A DNA stretch of 32,561 nucleotides from an uncultured Porphyromonadaceae bacterium (GCA_902470475.1 CABRGT010000014.1:1-32561), one strand, 5' to 3'. Shown: positions 21,120-29,669, numbered from the stretch's first letter. Numbers and translations are program-made. The notes: generated by a model not told the origin, from the sequence alone.

Positions 21120-22895
21120 TTACTTGTTTAGATCGATAAGAACGCCTCCGACGAGGGTGATTCTGATATTCTCGAATTTGACGGACTGCTTTTCGTTGAG
21201 GTTCACTCCCGAGAAGCTGCTGTTGGCCGAGGCATGGAACAGCAGCTCGACTCCGTCGAGTCCGCCGATGTTCTGGCCCGATGACTTCAGTGTTATCTTT
21301 ATCTGAGACGATGAAGGCTGCGCGAGAGAGCCTGCCGCGACTGTGCCTTCGACTCCTACTGTGAGCGACTCGTACTCCCGTCCGTATGAGTCGAGAGCTT
21401 TTGCCGAGGGAACCATGTCCATCGGGATAGTGTTGATCACATCAGCCGTCACGATAGCCGTGTTGAAGTTGTATTTTTCAAGATCTTCGTTCCAGTCGTC
21501 TTCGGTGTGGGTGTAATAGAGCTGCATGCTCTCGCCGAAAGCGAGGGGGATGATGGCCGTGTAGTCGCAGTCGTAGGTGTAGGTAGTGCCGAGTGTGTAT
21601 TCCGATACTTCAGGAATTGCCTTGGCCCGGGCATCGCCGAAACTGATATGGTCGGGGATTGTGGCGAGGAGCGAGCTGAGGTCGGGAACCACGATATTGT
21701 TGGATGCTCCGGCGACCGGATTGCGTGATATGACAATGTCGGTGGTGGCATTGCCGCGTGCTATTACCGGATCCGTTCCGTAGGCCTCGCCTATGCCTAC
21801 GGAAGCAATCTCGCTTTCTTTGCTGTACGAGGTAAGGCGTCCGTCGAGCGTTATGGACAGGGGCGAGTTGTTGGTTATGCTTACGGTGATGCGCGGGTCG
21901 CTCATGTCGAGGTTGTTGTCCGGATCATTGAGGAATTCAGGAATGTCGGTAAGCTCGAATCTCGTTTCCGCGATGGTGATCTCGGGATCGACTATGCCCC
22001 GCACTTTCAGCAGACGGGCCTCGGATACTGAGACTTCGGAGATTACGGTCAGATGAGCGGCGGCGCCTGCGGGCAGGTCAGCGCTCGCGAGGCTTATGTC
22101 GCCTGATGACACCACGTCGTTTTCGATGAGGAACCGGCCGGGAGCATACAGGCCTTGTCCGGCGGGGAGTGTCGTGAGATCGGCCTTCACAAGCCGCAAC
22201 ACGGCCTTGAGGCCTTGGCCGGGAATGACTCCGCAGCGTTCTTTGAAGCGGAGTGTGTTGTGGTCCACGCTCTCGAGGAAACTTGCGGTGGCCTGGTCGG
22301 CGATTTCGACAGTCCAGCATTTGTCGAATGAAATCGTATAGCCCTTTTCCACGTATGCGGTGCCGGTGAAGTCGGGCGACATGAGCCGTACGCTGATTTC
22401 CATGCGGACATCCATGTCGGCCGATTCGAGCGACACGAGATCGCGCGTGACGTCGTCGTCGGACAGTCGTATTTTGTTAATGATCATTCCGGTGGAGTTG
22501 GAGATGACTGTCTGTGTTCCCGGATTGCGGTATTCGGGAAGCTCGGTGGTGGTGGAACTGCCGTCGATGTGTCCGACGGTTACCTCGGGCACGTCGAAAT
22601 ACGACGGGGTCGAGTTACCCTCCTGAACAAGGACGTAGTCGCCTTCCGACAGTCCGTATTCGCCGTCGGTACCGACAGCCTGGATCGAGCTGCCCTCTTC
22701 AAGATCGAGTATTTTGGAAAGATACAGTAAATCGGTGTTGCTTCCCGGAAGAGTGAGGTTGTCACCTCCGAGGCTGATGGTGAGGTCTATGTCCTCAGTG
22801 AGATCATAGTCATGATCGATGCAGCCTACAACACCGGCAGAAGCAATAAAGATGCAGAAAGCATGTAGGAAATGCCAGTGAAATGTTTTTTTCAT
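21120..22895 (-). CDS. Large lipoprotein of unknown function, paired with a DUF5723 barrel
   Basis: 591 residues. The signal peptide ends Ser-Ala-Gly-Val-Val-Gly-Cys (lipobox, Cys25), followed by an acidic Asp/Glu/Tyr stretch typical of surface-exported Bacteroidetes lipoproteins. The rest is beta-strand-rich: many Thr/Ser/Val/Ile alternations, Gly-Asp turns, and no catalytic motif I can name. The C-terminal ~150 residues (Ile-Pro-Met-Asp-Met-Val-Pro..., Gln-Ile-Lys-Ile-Thr-Leu-Lys) resemble repeated Ig-like beta sandwiches. Expression is probably from the -7 box at 22939-22946, and a DUF5723 gene follows after 6 bases. It is most likely an outer-membrane-associated adhesin or scaffold; this is inference. 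Confidence 0.7.
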   Translation of the reverse strand: MKKTFHWHFLHAFCIFIASAGVVGCIDHDYDLTEDIDLTISLGGDNLTLPGSNTDLLYLSKILDLEEGSSIQAVGTDGEYGLSEGDYVLVQEGNSTPSYFDVPEVTVGHIDGSSTTTELPEYRNPGTQTVISNSTGMIINKIRLSDDDVTRDLVSLESADMDVRMEISVRLMSPDFTGTAYVEKGYTISFDKCWTVEIADQATASFLESVDHNTLRFKERCGVIPGQGLKAVLRLVKADLTTLPAGQGLYAPGRFLIENDVVSSGDISLASADLPAGAAAHLTVISEVSVSEARLLKVRGIVDPEITIAETRFELTDIPEFLNDPDNNLDMSDPRITVSITNNSPLSITLDGRLTSYSKESEIASVGIGEAYGTDPVIARGNATTDIVISRNPVAGASNNIVVPDLSSLLATIPDHISFGDARAKAIPEVSEYTLGTTYTYDCDYTAIIPLAFGESMQLYYTHTEDDWNEDLEKYNFNTAIVTADVINTIPMDMVPSAKALDSYGREYESLTVGVEGTVAAGSLAQPSSSQIKITLKSSGQNIGGLDGVELLFHASANSSFSGVNLNEKQSVKFENIRITLVGGVLIDLNK

Positions 22896-22938
22896 GAAAA
22901 TTTTAGAACAATGTTTTTGGTATGTTTATTATGAGCCG

Positions 22939-22946
22939 CAAAGTTA
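22939..22946 (-). promoter_or_regulatory. Promoter -7 box of the lipoprotein/DUF5723 operon
   Basis: TAACTTTG on the minus strand (22946-22939), in an AT-rich gap between the MFS gene stop (23000) and the lipoprotein ATG (22895). It leaves a leader of about 35-40 bases. No clear -33 TTG at 19-21 bases. The gap contains no convincing T-run terminator for the efflux operon, so readthrough is possible. Confidence 0.6.
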
Positions 22947-22999
22947 CTAAATTTTCACGATTTTTTAACCTTATTTGTCTGATTTTATATGTTTTTTAC

Positions 23000-24622
23000 T
23001 TATGCGGATGTTTCCGCGGCGGCGCCATCGCGCAGCTCGGCCCTGGAGATGCGCCGTATGATGCGGCGTATGGTTTTCCATTTCGGGAATATTGCCCGGG
23101 GTCTCACGGGTGCGTAGCTTATCATGACGAGTGCCAGCGCTGCGATTGCCGCGATCAGCAGCCAGCCGAAAATTTCCTTCATCGACACGATCATGGCGTG
23201 CATTCCGAGCATTCCGGCGAGTCCGTCCGGCGATGCAAGCGCCGCCGGCGTGCCGACATCGGTGAATGCCCCGGCGAGCCACGCCATGTTCGACGCCACG
23301 GTGCGCCGCAGCCATTCGCCCACGATGGCCGGTCCGACTGTAGCGCCCATCACGGCGCCGGTGAAGCCGTTGATCGTGAGTGCCTGCGGAAATACCATGA
23401 AAGGGAGTCCGCTCTGTACGATTGACGTCAGGAATACGATAGATATGATCACCGAAGCCATGCCCCGCATGAACAGCGGGACAAAAAGCATCTCCTTTTC
23501 GACTCCGTAATCGATCAGGAAGTAGAAACAGGCCAGATAGGCTGCCGCAAGGGCGAATCCGATGGCGGTCATTGTCTTGTAGCGCCAGCGCCGCCGGGCG
23601 AATGTCAGGTAGGTGAATGCGCAGCCTGTGAGAATACCGCACAGCACATACCAGTTGAGGTCGATCAGGTTCGTCTCGTCGAAGCCAAGCGCTGCGGCGG
23701 CATAGGAGTGCTCGAATACGTGTTCGGTGGCCAGCAGTGTGAAGAATACCAGATACACGAGCGTGGCGCGGATCACGTTGCCGTTTTTCATCGCCCGAAG
23801 CGTGATATAGGGATGGTGGAGGAATGTGGCGCGCCACAGATTGACGGCAGCGAAGGCGATGCCGAGTACCGTGGCCAGCCGGATTTCCGATGCTTCCCAC
23901 CAGTCATAGAAGTTGCCGTAGACACATACGAAGGTGAAGCAAAGCATGAAGCCGCCCCAAAGCAGTGATCCAAGCCAGTCGATACCGAGCAGGGGGATAT
24001 GCAGTGGCGTATGCACAGGCCTTATCAGTATCATCACCGCTATCATCATCAGTGCCAGCATTCCGGTCATGATCCACTGCATGCACTCCCATTCGAATCC
24101 GAATGCGGCATATACGGATACTATGCCGGATAACTGTATGGCGCCGTCGACGACGAGATAGACATAGCAGAAGAACACCGACATGTCGCGGACCGGTGTC
24201 AGCCACAGCTGTATGGTGGAGTTGCAGGCGAATGTGGCCTGCATTCTGAACCATCCTGCCACAAAGCAGGCGCCCACGAGCAGCGGCACGCTGTCGGTAT
24301 TTGCGCAGATGATATTGGCTGCGATGAGCACGGCGCAGGATGCCAGCAGCTGCACGCGGTTGGAATAGCGGAACTTTATGCGGAACATCACCGCGAAGTT
24401 GAGCGACATGCCGACGAGCGAGGCATATCCGGCCATGAGTATGTCTTCCTGCATAAGAGCTGTGGTGCCGACCATGTCGGTGGCCGCCGCCAGATACACG
24501 CCTCCGGAGAACTGGATTATCAGCACGAAGATTATGAACAGCCATGGCTTAAGCCGCCGCGGGATCCACGGGGCTACGTCGGGAATGTCGAACGGTCCGG
24601 GCTGGATGTGAGGATGCCCCAT
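23000..24622 (-). CDS. MFS efflux transporter (DHA2/EmrB-like)
   Basis: 540 residues, with about 14 hydrophobic segments, the DHA2 layout. The N-terminus is a short cytoplasmic part with Trp-Ile-Pro-Arg-Arg-Leu-Lys-Pro-Trp before the first helix, and the C-terminus is basic and cytoplasmic. It would be the proton-driven inner-membrane pump of a tripartite system with the HlyD-like and TolC-like proteins encoded just upstream; the gap to the HlyD gene is a single base. Classical MFS loop motif A is not obvious, as in many Bacteroidetes DHA2-like pumps. Substrates are not predictable. A small hairpin at the stop codon (gcgga/tccgc, 23003-23016) has no T run. Confidence 0.85.
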   Translation of the reverse strand: MGHPHIQPGPFDIPDVAPWIPRRLKPWLFIIFVLIIQFSGGVYLAAATDMVGTTALMQEDILMAGYASLVGMSLNFAVMFRIKFRYSNRVQLLASCAVLIAANIICANTDSVPLLVGACFVAGWFRMQATFACNSTIQLWLTPVRDMSVFFCYVYLVVDGAIQLSGIVSVYAAFGFEWECMQWIMTGMLALMMIAVMILIRPVHTPLHIPLLGIDWLGSLLWGGFMLCFTFVCVYGNFYDWWEASEIRLATVLGIAFAAVNLWRATFLHHPYITLRAMKNGNVIRATLVYLVFFTLLATEHVFEHSYAAAALGFDETNLIDLNWYVLCGILTGCAFTYLTFARRRWRYKTMTAIGFALAAAYLACFYFLIDYGVEKEMLFVPLFMRGMASVIISIVFLTSIVQSGLPFMVFPQALTINGFTGAVMGATVGPAIVGEWLRRTVASNMAWLAGAFTDVGTPAALASPDGLAGMLGMHAMIVSMKEIFGWLLIAAIAALALVMISYAPVRPRAIFPKWKTIRRIIRRISRAELRDGAAAETSA

Positions 24623-24623
24623 G

Positions 24624-25658
24624 TCAGTATTTTATCTTTACTTCAACATTCATGCCTGCGCGGAGGCGGCACATGGCAGCGCTGTCGTTGCCGGCGTCGA
24701 AGCGAATGCGCACCGGGATGCGCTGACGCACCTTCACGAAGTTGCCAGCCGAGTTGTCCTGGGGAATTACCGACAGTTCGGCGCCGGTGGCTTTTGAGAT
24801 GGATTCGACTGTGCCGCGGAATCTGACGTCGGGGATGGCGTCGACGCTGATCTCGGCCGTGCTTCCCACGTCGATGTGCCTTAGCTGCGTTTCCTTGAAG
24901 TTGGCTGTGACCCATACATCGGCAGAGTCGACGATGTCGAGCAGTGTCTGCCCGGGCTGCACGAGCTGTCCGACCTGGATTTCCTTGCGGGCGGCATAAC
25001 CGTCGCACGGCGCCGTGATGACACAGTACGACAGATTGAGCTCGGCGGTTTCGAGCAGAGCCCGTGCCAGCCCGATACCGGCTTCGGTCTGGGAAATGCG
25101 CTGGCGCGATTCGTCGACCACGGTCGATGACGCGGCCTGCTGTCGGGCGAGCATCTCGTAGCGGGCCTTGCGGGCGTCGTACAGAGTCTTGGCCGCGTCA
25201 TACTGCTGACGCGTGACGGCTTCCTGTTCAAGCAGGCGGCTGTACCGGCCGAAATCGGCGGCGGCCTGATCCATCAGCGCCCTGGCCTCTTCGACTGAGG
25301 CCTCGCTCACGGCCACGTTGGCGCTGGCCACACCGACGCTGCGCCCCGCCACGCTGTGACCGGCTTCGGCGCTCTCAAGGTCGGCTTTGGCCTGGGCTAC
25401 GCGCAGACGCATGTCGCTGTCATCGATTATCACCAGAGTGTCGCCCTTACGGACGGGGCTGAATTCGTCGAAGTGGATCTCGCGGATGTATCCCTGCACG
25501 CGGCAGTTGACGGGTACTATCTGCTGCGCCACGCGGGCATTGTCGGTGAATTCCACGTCGCGGCCGTGGTAGAATTTGTCGCCGACCCAGACGGCGGCAA
25601 CGCCGATTACGGCCACGCTGGCCACGTACGATATTATCTTTTTTGTGCGGTGGTTCAT
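24624..25658 (-). CDS. HlyD/EmrA-family periplasmic adaptor (membrane fusion) protein
   Basis: 344 residues. One N-terminal transmembrane helix (about 9-26), then a biotinyl-lipoyl half with Val-Asn-Cys-Arg-Val-Gln-Gly-Tyr-Ile (about 50-58) and Lys-Lys-Gly-Asp-like Val-Arg-Lys-Gly-Asp-Thr-Leu-Val. A helical hairpin rich in Ala/Glu/Gln (about 85-200) follows, then the second lipoyl half (Ile-Thr-Ala-Pro-Cys-Asp-Gly-Tyr-Ala) and beta-barrel (Val-Thr-Ala-Asn-Phe-Lys-Glu-Thr-Gln-Leu). This is the EmrA/HlyD adaptor bridging an inner-membrane MFS pump and a TolC-type channel. It overlaps the TolC-like gene by 4 bases (ATGA) and precedes the MFS gene by 1. Confidence 0.92.
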   Translation of the reverse strand: MNHRTKKIISYVASVAVIGVAAVWVGDKFYHGRDVEFTDNARVAQQIVPVNCRVQGYIREIHFDEFSPVRKGDTLVIIDDSDMRLRVAQAKADLESAEAGHSVAGRSVGVASANVAVSEASVEEARALMDQAAADFGRYSRLLEQEAVTRQQYDAAKTLYDARKARYEMLARQQAASSTVVDESRQRISQTEAGIGLARALLETAELNLSYCVITAPCDGYAARKEIQVGQLVQPGQTLLDIVDSADVWVTANFKETQLRHIDVGSTAEISVDAIPDVRFRGTVESISKATGAELSVIPQDNSAGNFVKVRQRIPVRIRFDAGNDSAAMCRLRAGMNVEVKIKY

Positions 25659-26977
25659 ATCTTTCCTGAAGTATAGAGTAATTTGTAATAGTAATAGATG
25701 ATGTTGATGCGGGCGTTGACCAGGCGCTGTTCGGCCTCGAGCTGCGAGTCGGAGGCGTCAAGCATGTCGGTGATGAGTGCCATGCCTTCGTTGTAGCGCC
25801 TCAGTGTGGTGTCATAGTTGCGGCGGGCAAGTTCCACGCTTTTTTCCTGGGTGCGGAGCTCATCGAAAGCTTCGAGGTAACGTATATGGTCGGCGCGCAC
25901 GGCGAGACCGAGGTTCTGGCCGGCTACTTCACTGCGGTCGGCCGCGGCGTGTGTTGCGGCGCGTGCGCGTGCGACCTTACGGCTGCCCTTGTAGACCGAC
26001 GAAATGTTGTAGCTGATGCCGACGCCCACAAACCAATAGCTCAGATTACGGTTGATCGGAGGCACCTCGACGAGAATCGGGCCGTCGAGGGTCCATCCGG
26101 CGCGCAGATCGATGCGGGGCAGCCTTTCGCTGCGGGCCATGCGTTCCGATGCCAGGCTCATGTCGACGCGCGTACGTGCCAGACGCAGCGACGGCGAGTT
26201 GCGGCCGGCTTCCTCCTGCCACCACTCTGCGGATGCGGCTGCCTCCGGCATGCGGTCGATAATGGTGCTGTCGGGCACGACGATTGTGTTCGACGGCAGT
26301 CCGGCCACGGTCACCAGCTCGTTGTTGATCACGTCGGTCATGTTGTTGATGCGGATCAGCTGCAGTTCAAGGTCGGACAGGAGCAGTTCGTAGCGGGTTA
26401 TGTCGTTGCGCAGTGCCACCCCCTGGTCATAGCGGGCCTCCATATCGGCGAGAACCTTGCGGGCCCTGGCGATGTTGCTTTCGACGACGCGCCGCAGATT
26501 GTTGTATTTGTACAGGTCGAGATACCACTCCGTGAGGCTCATGCGCACGTTGTCGCGTTCAAGTTCGGCCGACAGGCGCGCGGCATCAGTGCCGAGCCGC
26601 GCCATGTCTATGCGGGCTGTGATGCCGCCTCCGACATAAACAGGCTGGGTGATGTTGAGGCTCAGTCCGTTGCTGAGATGCGGGATAGGGGCAACGCGTC
26701 GGTCGCCGAATCCGCGGTCGGTGGTGAATCCGTTGGCGATATAGCCTACCGACGCCGCTACGCCGATGTCGGGCAGACGTCCGTCGCGGGCTTCGTTCAG
26801 TGCTCGGCGCGCTTCTTCCTCGTCGTCGGCCGTCGGCCTCAGCCGCAGCGCCGATGTCTCGGCGATATCGTACAGTTCTTCAAGGGTCACCGTGCGCCGT
26901 ACGGGTTCGTCGGCACACACCTGGCTGCTCACAGAGACTGCGATCAGCAGCCCCGTGAGCAATCTTCGATTGTTCAT
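25655..26977 (-). CDS. TolC-like outer-membrane efflux protein
   Basis: 440 residues. A signal peptide ends near Val-Cys-Ala (about residue 22). Two outer-membrane-efflux repeats follow: the first about 30-225 with Pro-Asp-Ile-Gly-Val-Ala-Ala-Ser and Leu-Ser-Leu-Asn-Ile-Thr-Gln-Pro-Val-Tyr-Val-Gly-Gly, the second about 245-435 with Leu-Pro-Arg-Ile-Asp-Leu-Arg-Ala-Gly. Long helices rich in Arg/Ala/Leu alternate with short barrel strands. It is the outer-membrane channel of the efflux system and is the first structural gene. Its leader, about 230 bases long, contains a small ORF and hairpins (27018-27215), unusual in this window where leaders are usually short. Confidence 0.92.
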   Translation of the reverse strand: MNNRRLLTGLLIAVSVSSQVCADEPVRRTVTLEELYDIAETSALRLRPTADDEEEARRALNEARDGRLPDIGVAASVGYIANGFTTDRGFGDRRVAPIPHLSNGLSLNITQPVYVGGGITARIDMARLGTDAARLSAELERDNVRMSLTEWYLDLYKYNNLRRVVESNIARARKVLADMEARYDQGVALRNDITRYELLLSDLELQLIRINNMTDVINNELVTVAGLPSNTIVVPDSTIIDRMPEAAASAEWWQEEAGRNSPSLRLARTRVDMSLASERMARSERLPRIDLRAGWTLDGPILVEVPPINRNLSYWFVGVGISYNISSVYKGSRKVARARAATHAAADRSEVAGQNLGLAVRADHIRYLEAFDELRTQEKSVELARRNYDTTLRRYNEGMALITDMLDASDSQLEAEQRLVNARINIIYYYYKLLYTSGKI

Positions 26978-27017
26978 TTGCTTAAAAAGTGACGGTAAAT
27001 GGAATATTATTCGTTTT

Positions 27018-27042
27018 AAAGCCCCGGCTATCGGCGGGGTTT
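27018..27042 (-). terminator. Possible attenuator hairpin in the efflux-operon leader
   Basis: On the minus strand ccccg (27039-27035) pairs with cggggc's cgggg (27026-27022), loop 8 bases, extended by A-T pairs after an A-C mismatch, and is followed by TTT then AAAA. The stem is only 5 GC pairs with a short T run, so termination would be partial at best. It lies between the small ORF stop (27080) and the TolC-like ATG (26977), where an attenuator would be expected. Confidence 0.35.
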
Positions 27043-27079
27043 GCCGTCGGACAATGCGTCAGTGCGCCTGCCGCGCGGA

Positions 27080-27184
27080 TCAGATGCGGCTCTCTCCCGA
27101 GGCCGTGCTTTTCCAGTTTTCAAGAAAGCCCCAGTTGCGGAGAAATGAGGCTGCGGAGTCGGTAATTGTAGGTATATTAATCAT
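27080..27184 (-). CDS. 34-codon small ORF in the leader of the efflux operon (possible leader peptide)
   Basis: ATG at 27184, TGA at 27082-27080. The predicted peptide begins Met-Ile-Asn-Ile-Pro-Thr-Ile-Thr-Asp-Ser-Ala-Ala-Ser-Phe-Leu-Arg and contains two Trp residues (18 and 24). No transmembrane segment and no known domain is visible. It starts 2 bases after the right arm of a perfect inverted repeat (27187-27215) and about 25 bases after the predicted transcription start, and precedes a GC hairpin and the TolC-like gene. Position suggests a regulatory leader peptide; that it is translated is inference. Chance ORFs of 34 codons are common in GC-rich DNA. Confidence 0.35.
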   Translation of the reverse strand: MINIPTITDSAASFLRNWGFLENWKSTASGESRI

Positions 27185-27186
27185 TT

Positions 27187-27215
27187 GCAGCGCGATTCTG
27201 TGTGAATCGCGCTGC
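27187..27215 (-). promoter_or_regulatory. Perfect 12-bp inverted repeat abutting the efflux-operon promoter (operator candidate)
   Basis: gcagcgcgattc (27187-27198) and gaatcgcgctgc (27204-27215) are exact inverted copies separated by 5 bases (tgtgt). The right arm touches the last base of the -7 box, so the repeat covers the transcription start. It fits a dimeric repressor operator; in RNA, part of it could also form a hairpin right before the small ORF start codon. No regulator gene lies next to it. Confidence 0.6.
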
Positions 27216-27222
27216 AAAGTTA
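27215..27222 (-). promoter_or_regulatory. Promoter -7 box of the efflux operon
   Basis: TAACTTTG on the minus strand (27222-27215), after a run of eight T. Transcription would start around 27208-27211, giving a leader of about 230 bases before the TolC-like ATG. No clear -33 TTG. Confidence 0.6.
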
Positions 27223-27303
27223 CAAAAAAAATCTCAAATAATTGTCCTTTTTGTCATCGGCATCAGGCCGGAAAGAAAGGAAAGAAAGCGCCGATAAAGG
27301 GCC

Positions 27304-29622
27304 TTATGTCCGGGCCGCGGCCGCCGGGTGGCGTGCGTCGAGGCTATGGTATTCTCTGCGCTCCAAAGCGCTTTCGGCGATTGCAGGGTCGATGAGTTTG
27401 CCGAAGGCGCGCAGATACTTGCGGGCGGACGATACCATTTCCTGGGTCTCCTGAAGAATGTTGACGTAGACGTACAGCACGGCCATGTCGGCCGAGTCGC
27501 CCTCGCGCAGCAGTTCGTGGATATGGTGGTAGGTGTCGGAGATGGTGTCCTTGATCTTGTCGCAGCGGCGACGCAGCGGACTGATTGCATCGGTGCTCCC
27601 GGCGGCCATCATTGTCAGCGTGTCTTCGAACAGGGTACCGACGCTGGTACGGATCTGTTCGTAGCGGGTGCGGTGGCGCGCGGGAAGCGGATTGAAGTTG
27701 TTGCCGACGTGCTCCTTGCATACTTCATCGATACGGCGCAGGTTGTATAGAATACCCATACAGCAGTTGTTGCTGAGATAGAACCATGGACTCTTCTCGA
27801 TGGCCGTCTCGCGGGTAAGATGACGCAGGCACAGAGTCTCCTTGCGGCGTGCGTTTTTCAGAACGGTCTTGTGCCGTGCGAGACTCGATTCGGCACGTGC
27901 GAGCGCTGATGAATTCTCGCTGATGAAGGCTTCGGTGACAACGCCGTACTGGTGTGCTGCATAGGTCATGAAGCCGCTCTGCTGCTCGGTGATGTACATC
28001 ATCATCAGGGGCCAGTTGGCGGATTTGTCGGCGGATGAGATTATGGTCTGGAAAAGGACGTCGCCCGATTCAGTCTTGCGGTCCCGGCTGAAGCGGCGGT
28101 TGCTGCGGATGATGATGCATACGGTGAGTATGGCCAGCAGCATCATCACCCACAGGCCGCCGAAATGCATGGCGGCCACGATGACTCCGGCGCCTATGAA
28201 TGCCGCTCCGGCAGTGAGAAACCAGCCTCCGATGACGGATATGACTCCCGTGATGCGGAATACGGCGCTCTCGCGCCCCCAGGCACGGTCGGCAAGCGAT
28301 GAACCCATTGCAACCATGAATGTCACGAATGTAGTGGAGAGCGGCAGTTTGAGCGACGTGCCCATGGCGATTAGGGCGGCGGCGAGTACGAGATTCACTG
28401 ATCCGCGGATGAGATCGAAAGCGGCTCCCTGATCCATGACGGTAACGTCGACGTTGAAGCGGCGGCTGAACCAGGCTCCGACGCGAGGAGGGGTGATCCT
28501 GCGCACCCATGCCAGGAGCGAGAGAGTCCATCGGACAAGACGCCGTGCGATGCGCGACGATCCGAACATCTCGTCGCCGCCCTGCTGGCTGCCGAGGCCG
28601 ATCTCTGTGCGGGTGACGTTGTGGGCTTTTTTTGATGTGGCAAGTGCCACTACCATGATCAGTCCGGCGCCGATGAGGAAATAAACCGGAGTGTCGGCCG
28701 GCCCGTTGAGCGATCCCATCAGATAGCCCGAGGCATCGCCGGCCCCGTTGGCCGCATAGTCCTGATATGAAGCCAGGCCGCTGAGTGGCACGCCGATGAA
28801 GTTGACAAGGTCGTTGCCGGCGAATGCCATGGCGAGCGAGAATGTGCCGGTAAGGACAATCACTTTCAGCACGTTGACACGGCAGGCGTGCAGAATCTGC
28901 ATCACGATGGTAAATACTGCGAGACATCCGGTGATTATCAGCCAGGTATGGGTGGCGATCCATTGTTTTATTTCCGGGGTCATGAATGTGAGGTCCCGGG
29001 CACCCTTGATCAGCAGAAAGTACACGATGGCTGTGGTGCAGATGCCGCCGTATATGCCGATCTTCCATTTAAGTCCGGAGCGGTAATCGAACGTGAAGAT
29101 CATGCGCGACAGAAACTGCACCACGGTGCCGAAAAAGAAAGCTATGGCCACGGACAGGAATATGCCGAGTATGACCGAAAGCGCCTTTTCGGTGTTGAGC
29201 AGGTCGTTGAATCCAAGATCGATGCCTCCCGACATCTTGATGAGCGCTACAACAAAAGTAGCGCCCAGAAGTTCGAACACCATCGATACGGTGGTGGAGG
29301 TAGGCATTCCCAGGGAGTTGAAAATGTCGAGCAGTATGATGTCCGTGACCATCACGGCCATGAATATGCATATAAGGTCATAAAATGAAAAATGCTCGGG
29401 ACGGAAGATTCCGTGCCGGGCAATATCCATCATGCCGTTGCTCATTGCCGCTCCTATGAAAACGCCGGCGGAGGCGACGATAAGCACCCTTTTGAAGGAC
29501 GCGGCGCCGGAACCGATGGCTGAGTTGAGAAAGTTGACCGCGTCGTTGCTGACTCCGACCGACAGGTCGAATACGGCCAGCAGGAACAGAAAGATTATTA
29601 CACAAAGAAAAAGAATCTCCAT
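27304..29622 (-). CDS. PiT-family inorganic phosphate transporter with C-terminal PhoU-like helical region
   Basis: 772 residues from the ATG at 29622, which opens directly into a hydrophobic helix (Met-Glu-Ile-Leu-Phe-Leu-Cys-Val). The frame is open further upstream to 29928, but that stretch overlaps the kinase gene and is not protein-like. PiT signatures are Ser-Asn-Asp-Ala-Val-Asn-Phe-Leu-Asn-Ser-Ala-Ile-Gly-Ser-Gly (28-42) and the second repeat Gly-Asn-Asp-Leu-Val-Asn-Phe-Ile-Gly-Val-Pro-Leu-Ser-Gly. About 12 helices run to about residue 540. The last ~200 residues are soluble and helical, rich in Arg/His/Glu, like PhoU. The protein would take up phosphate, probably with H+ or Na+. It lies 76 bases after a kinase gene with its own promoter-like box and 11-bp repeats. 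Confidence 0.9.
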   Translation of the reverse strand: MEILFLCVIIFLFLLAVFDLSVGVSNDAVNFLNSAIGSGAASFKRVLIVASAGVFIGAAMSNGMMDIARHGIFRPEHFSFYDLICIFMAVMVTDIILLDIFNSLGMPTSTTVSMVFELLGATFVVALIKMSGGIDLGFNDLLNTEKALSVILGIFLSVAIAFFFGTVVQFLSRMIFTFDYRSGLKWKIGIYGGICTTAIVYFLLIKGARDLTFMTPEIKQWIATHTWLIITGCLAVFTIVMQILHACRVNVLKVIVLTGTFSLAMAFAGNDLVNFIGVPLSGLASYQDYAANGAGDASGYLMGSLNGPADTPVYFLIGAGLIMVVALATSKKAHNVTRTEIGLGSQQGGDEMFGSSRIARRLVRWTLSLLAWVRRITPPRVGAWFSRRFNVDVTVMDQGAAFDLIRGSVNLVLAAALIAMGTSLKLPLSTTFVTFMVAMGSSLADRAWGRESAVFRITGVISVIGGWFLTAGAAFIGAGVIVAAMHFGGLWVMMLLAILTVCIIIRSNRRFSRDRKTESGDVLFQTIISSADKSANWPLMMMYITEQQSGFMTYAAHQYGVVTEAFISENSSALARAESSLARHKTVLKNARRKETLCLRHLTRETAIEKSPWFYLSNNCCMGILYNLRRIDEVCKEHVGNNFNPLPARHRTRYEQIRTSVGTLFEDTLTMMAAGSTDAISPLRRRCDKIKDTISDTYHHIHELLREGDSADMAVLYVYVNILQETQEMVSSARKYLRAFGKLIDPAIAESALERREYHSLDARHPAAAART

Positions 29623-29657
29623 AATGTTTTTCCGATTGTTTTGACATTTTTGTATTG

Positions 29658-29665
29658 CAAAGTAA
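29658..29665 (-). promoter_or_regulatory. Promoter-like -7 box before the PiT gene
   Basis: TTACTTTG on the minus strand (29665-29658), one mismatch from TAnnTTTG. It would give a leader of about 30 bases. The weak box and the adjacent tandem repeat are what an activator-dependent promoter would look like. Confidence 0.4.
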
Positions 29666-29669
29666 TCGG

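Noticed and set aside
23003..23016. Hairpin gcgga-tccgc at the end of the MFS gene as a terminator
   Set aside because: The stem has 5 bp, it lies inside the last codons, and on the minus strand it is followed by A-rich rather than T-rich sequence.
25886..26992. 368-codon open frame on the plus strand opposite the TolC-like gene
   Set aside because: GC-rich antisense shadow; the composition (Gly, Val, His, Arg) and lack of motifs contrast with the clear efflux-protein repeats on the minus strand.
27223..27303. Terminator for the PiT gene
   Set aside because: Only 4-6 bp stems with large loops (for example atcggc/gccgat) were found and no T run follows them directly; support is too weak to list.
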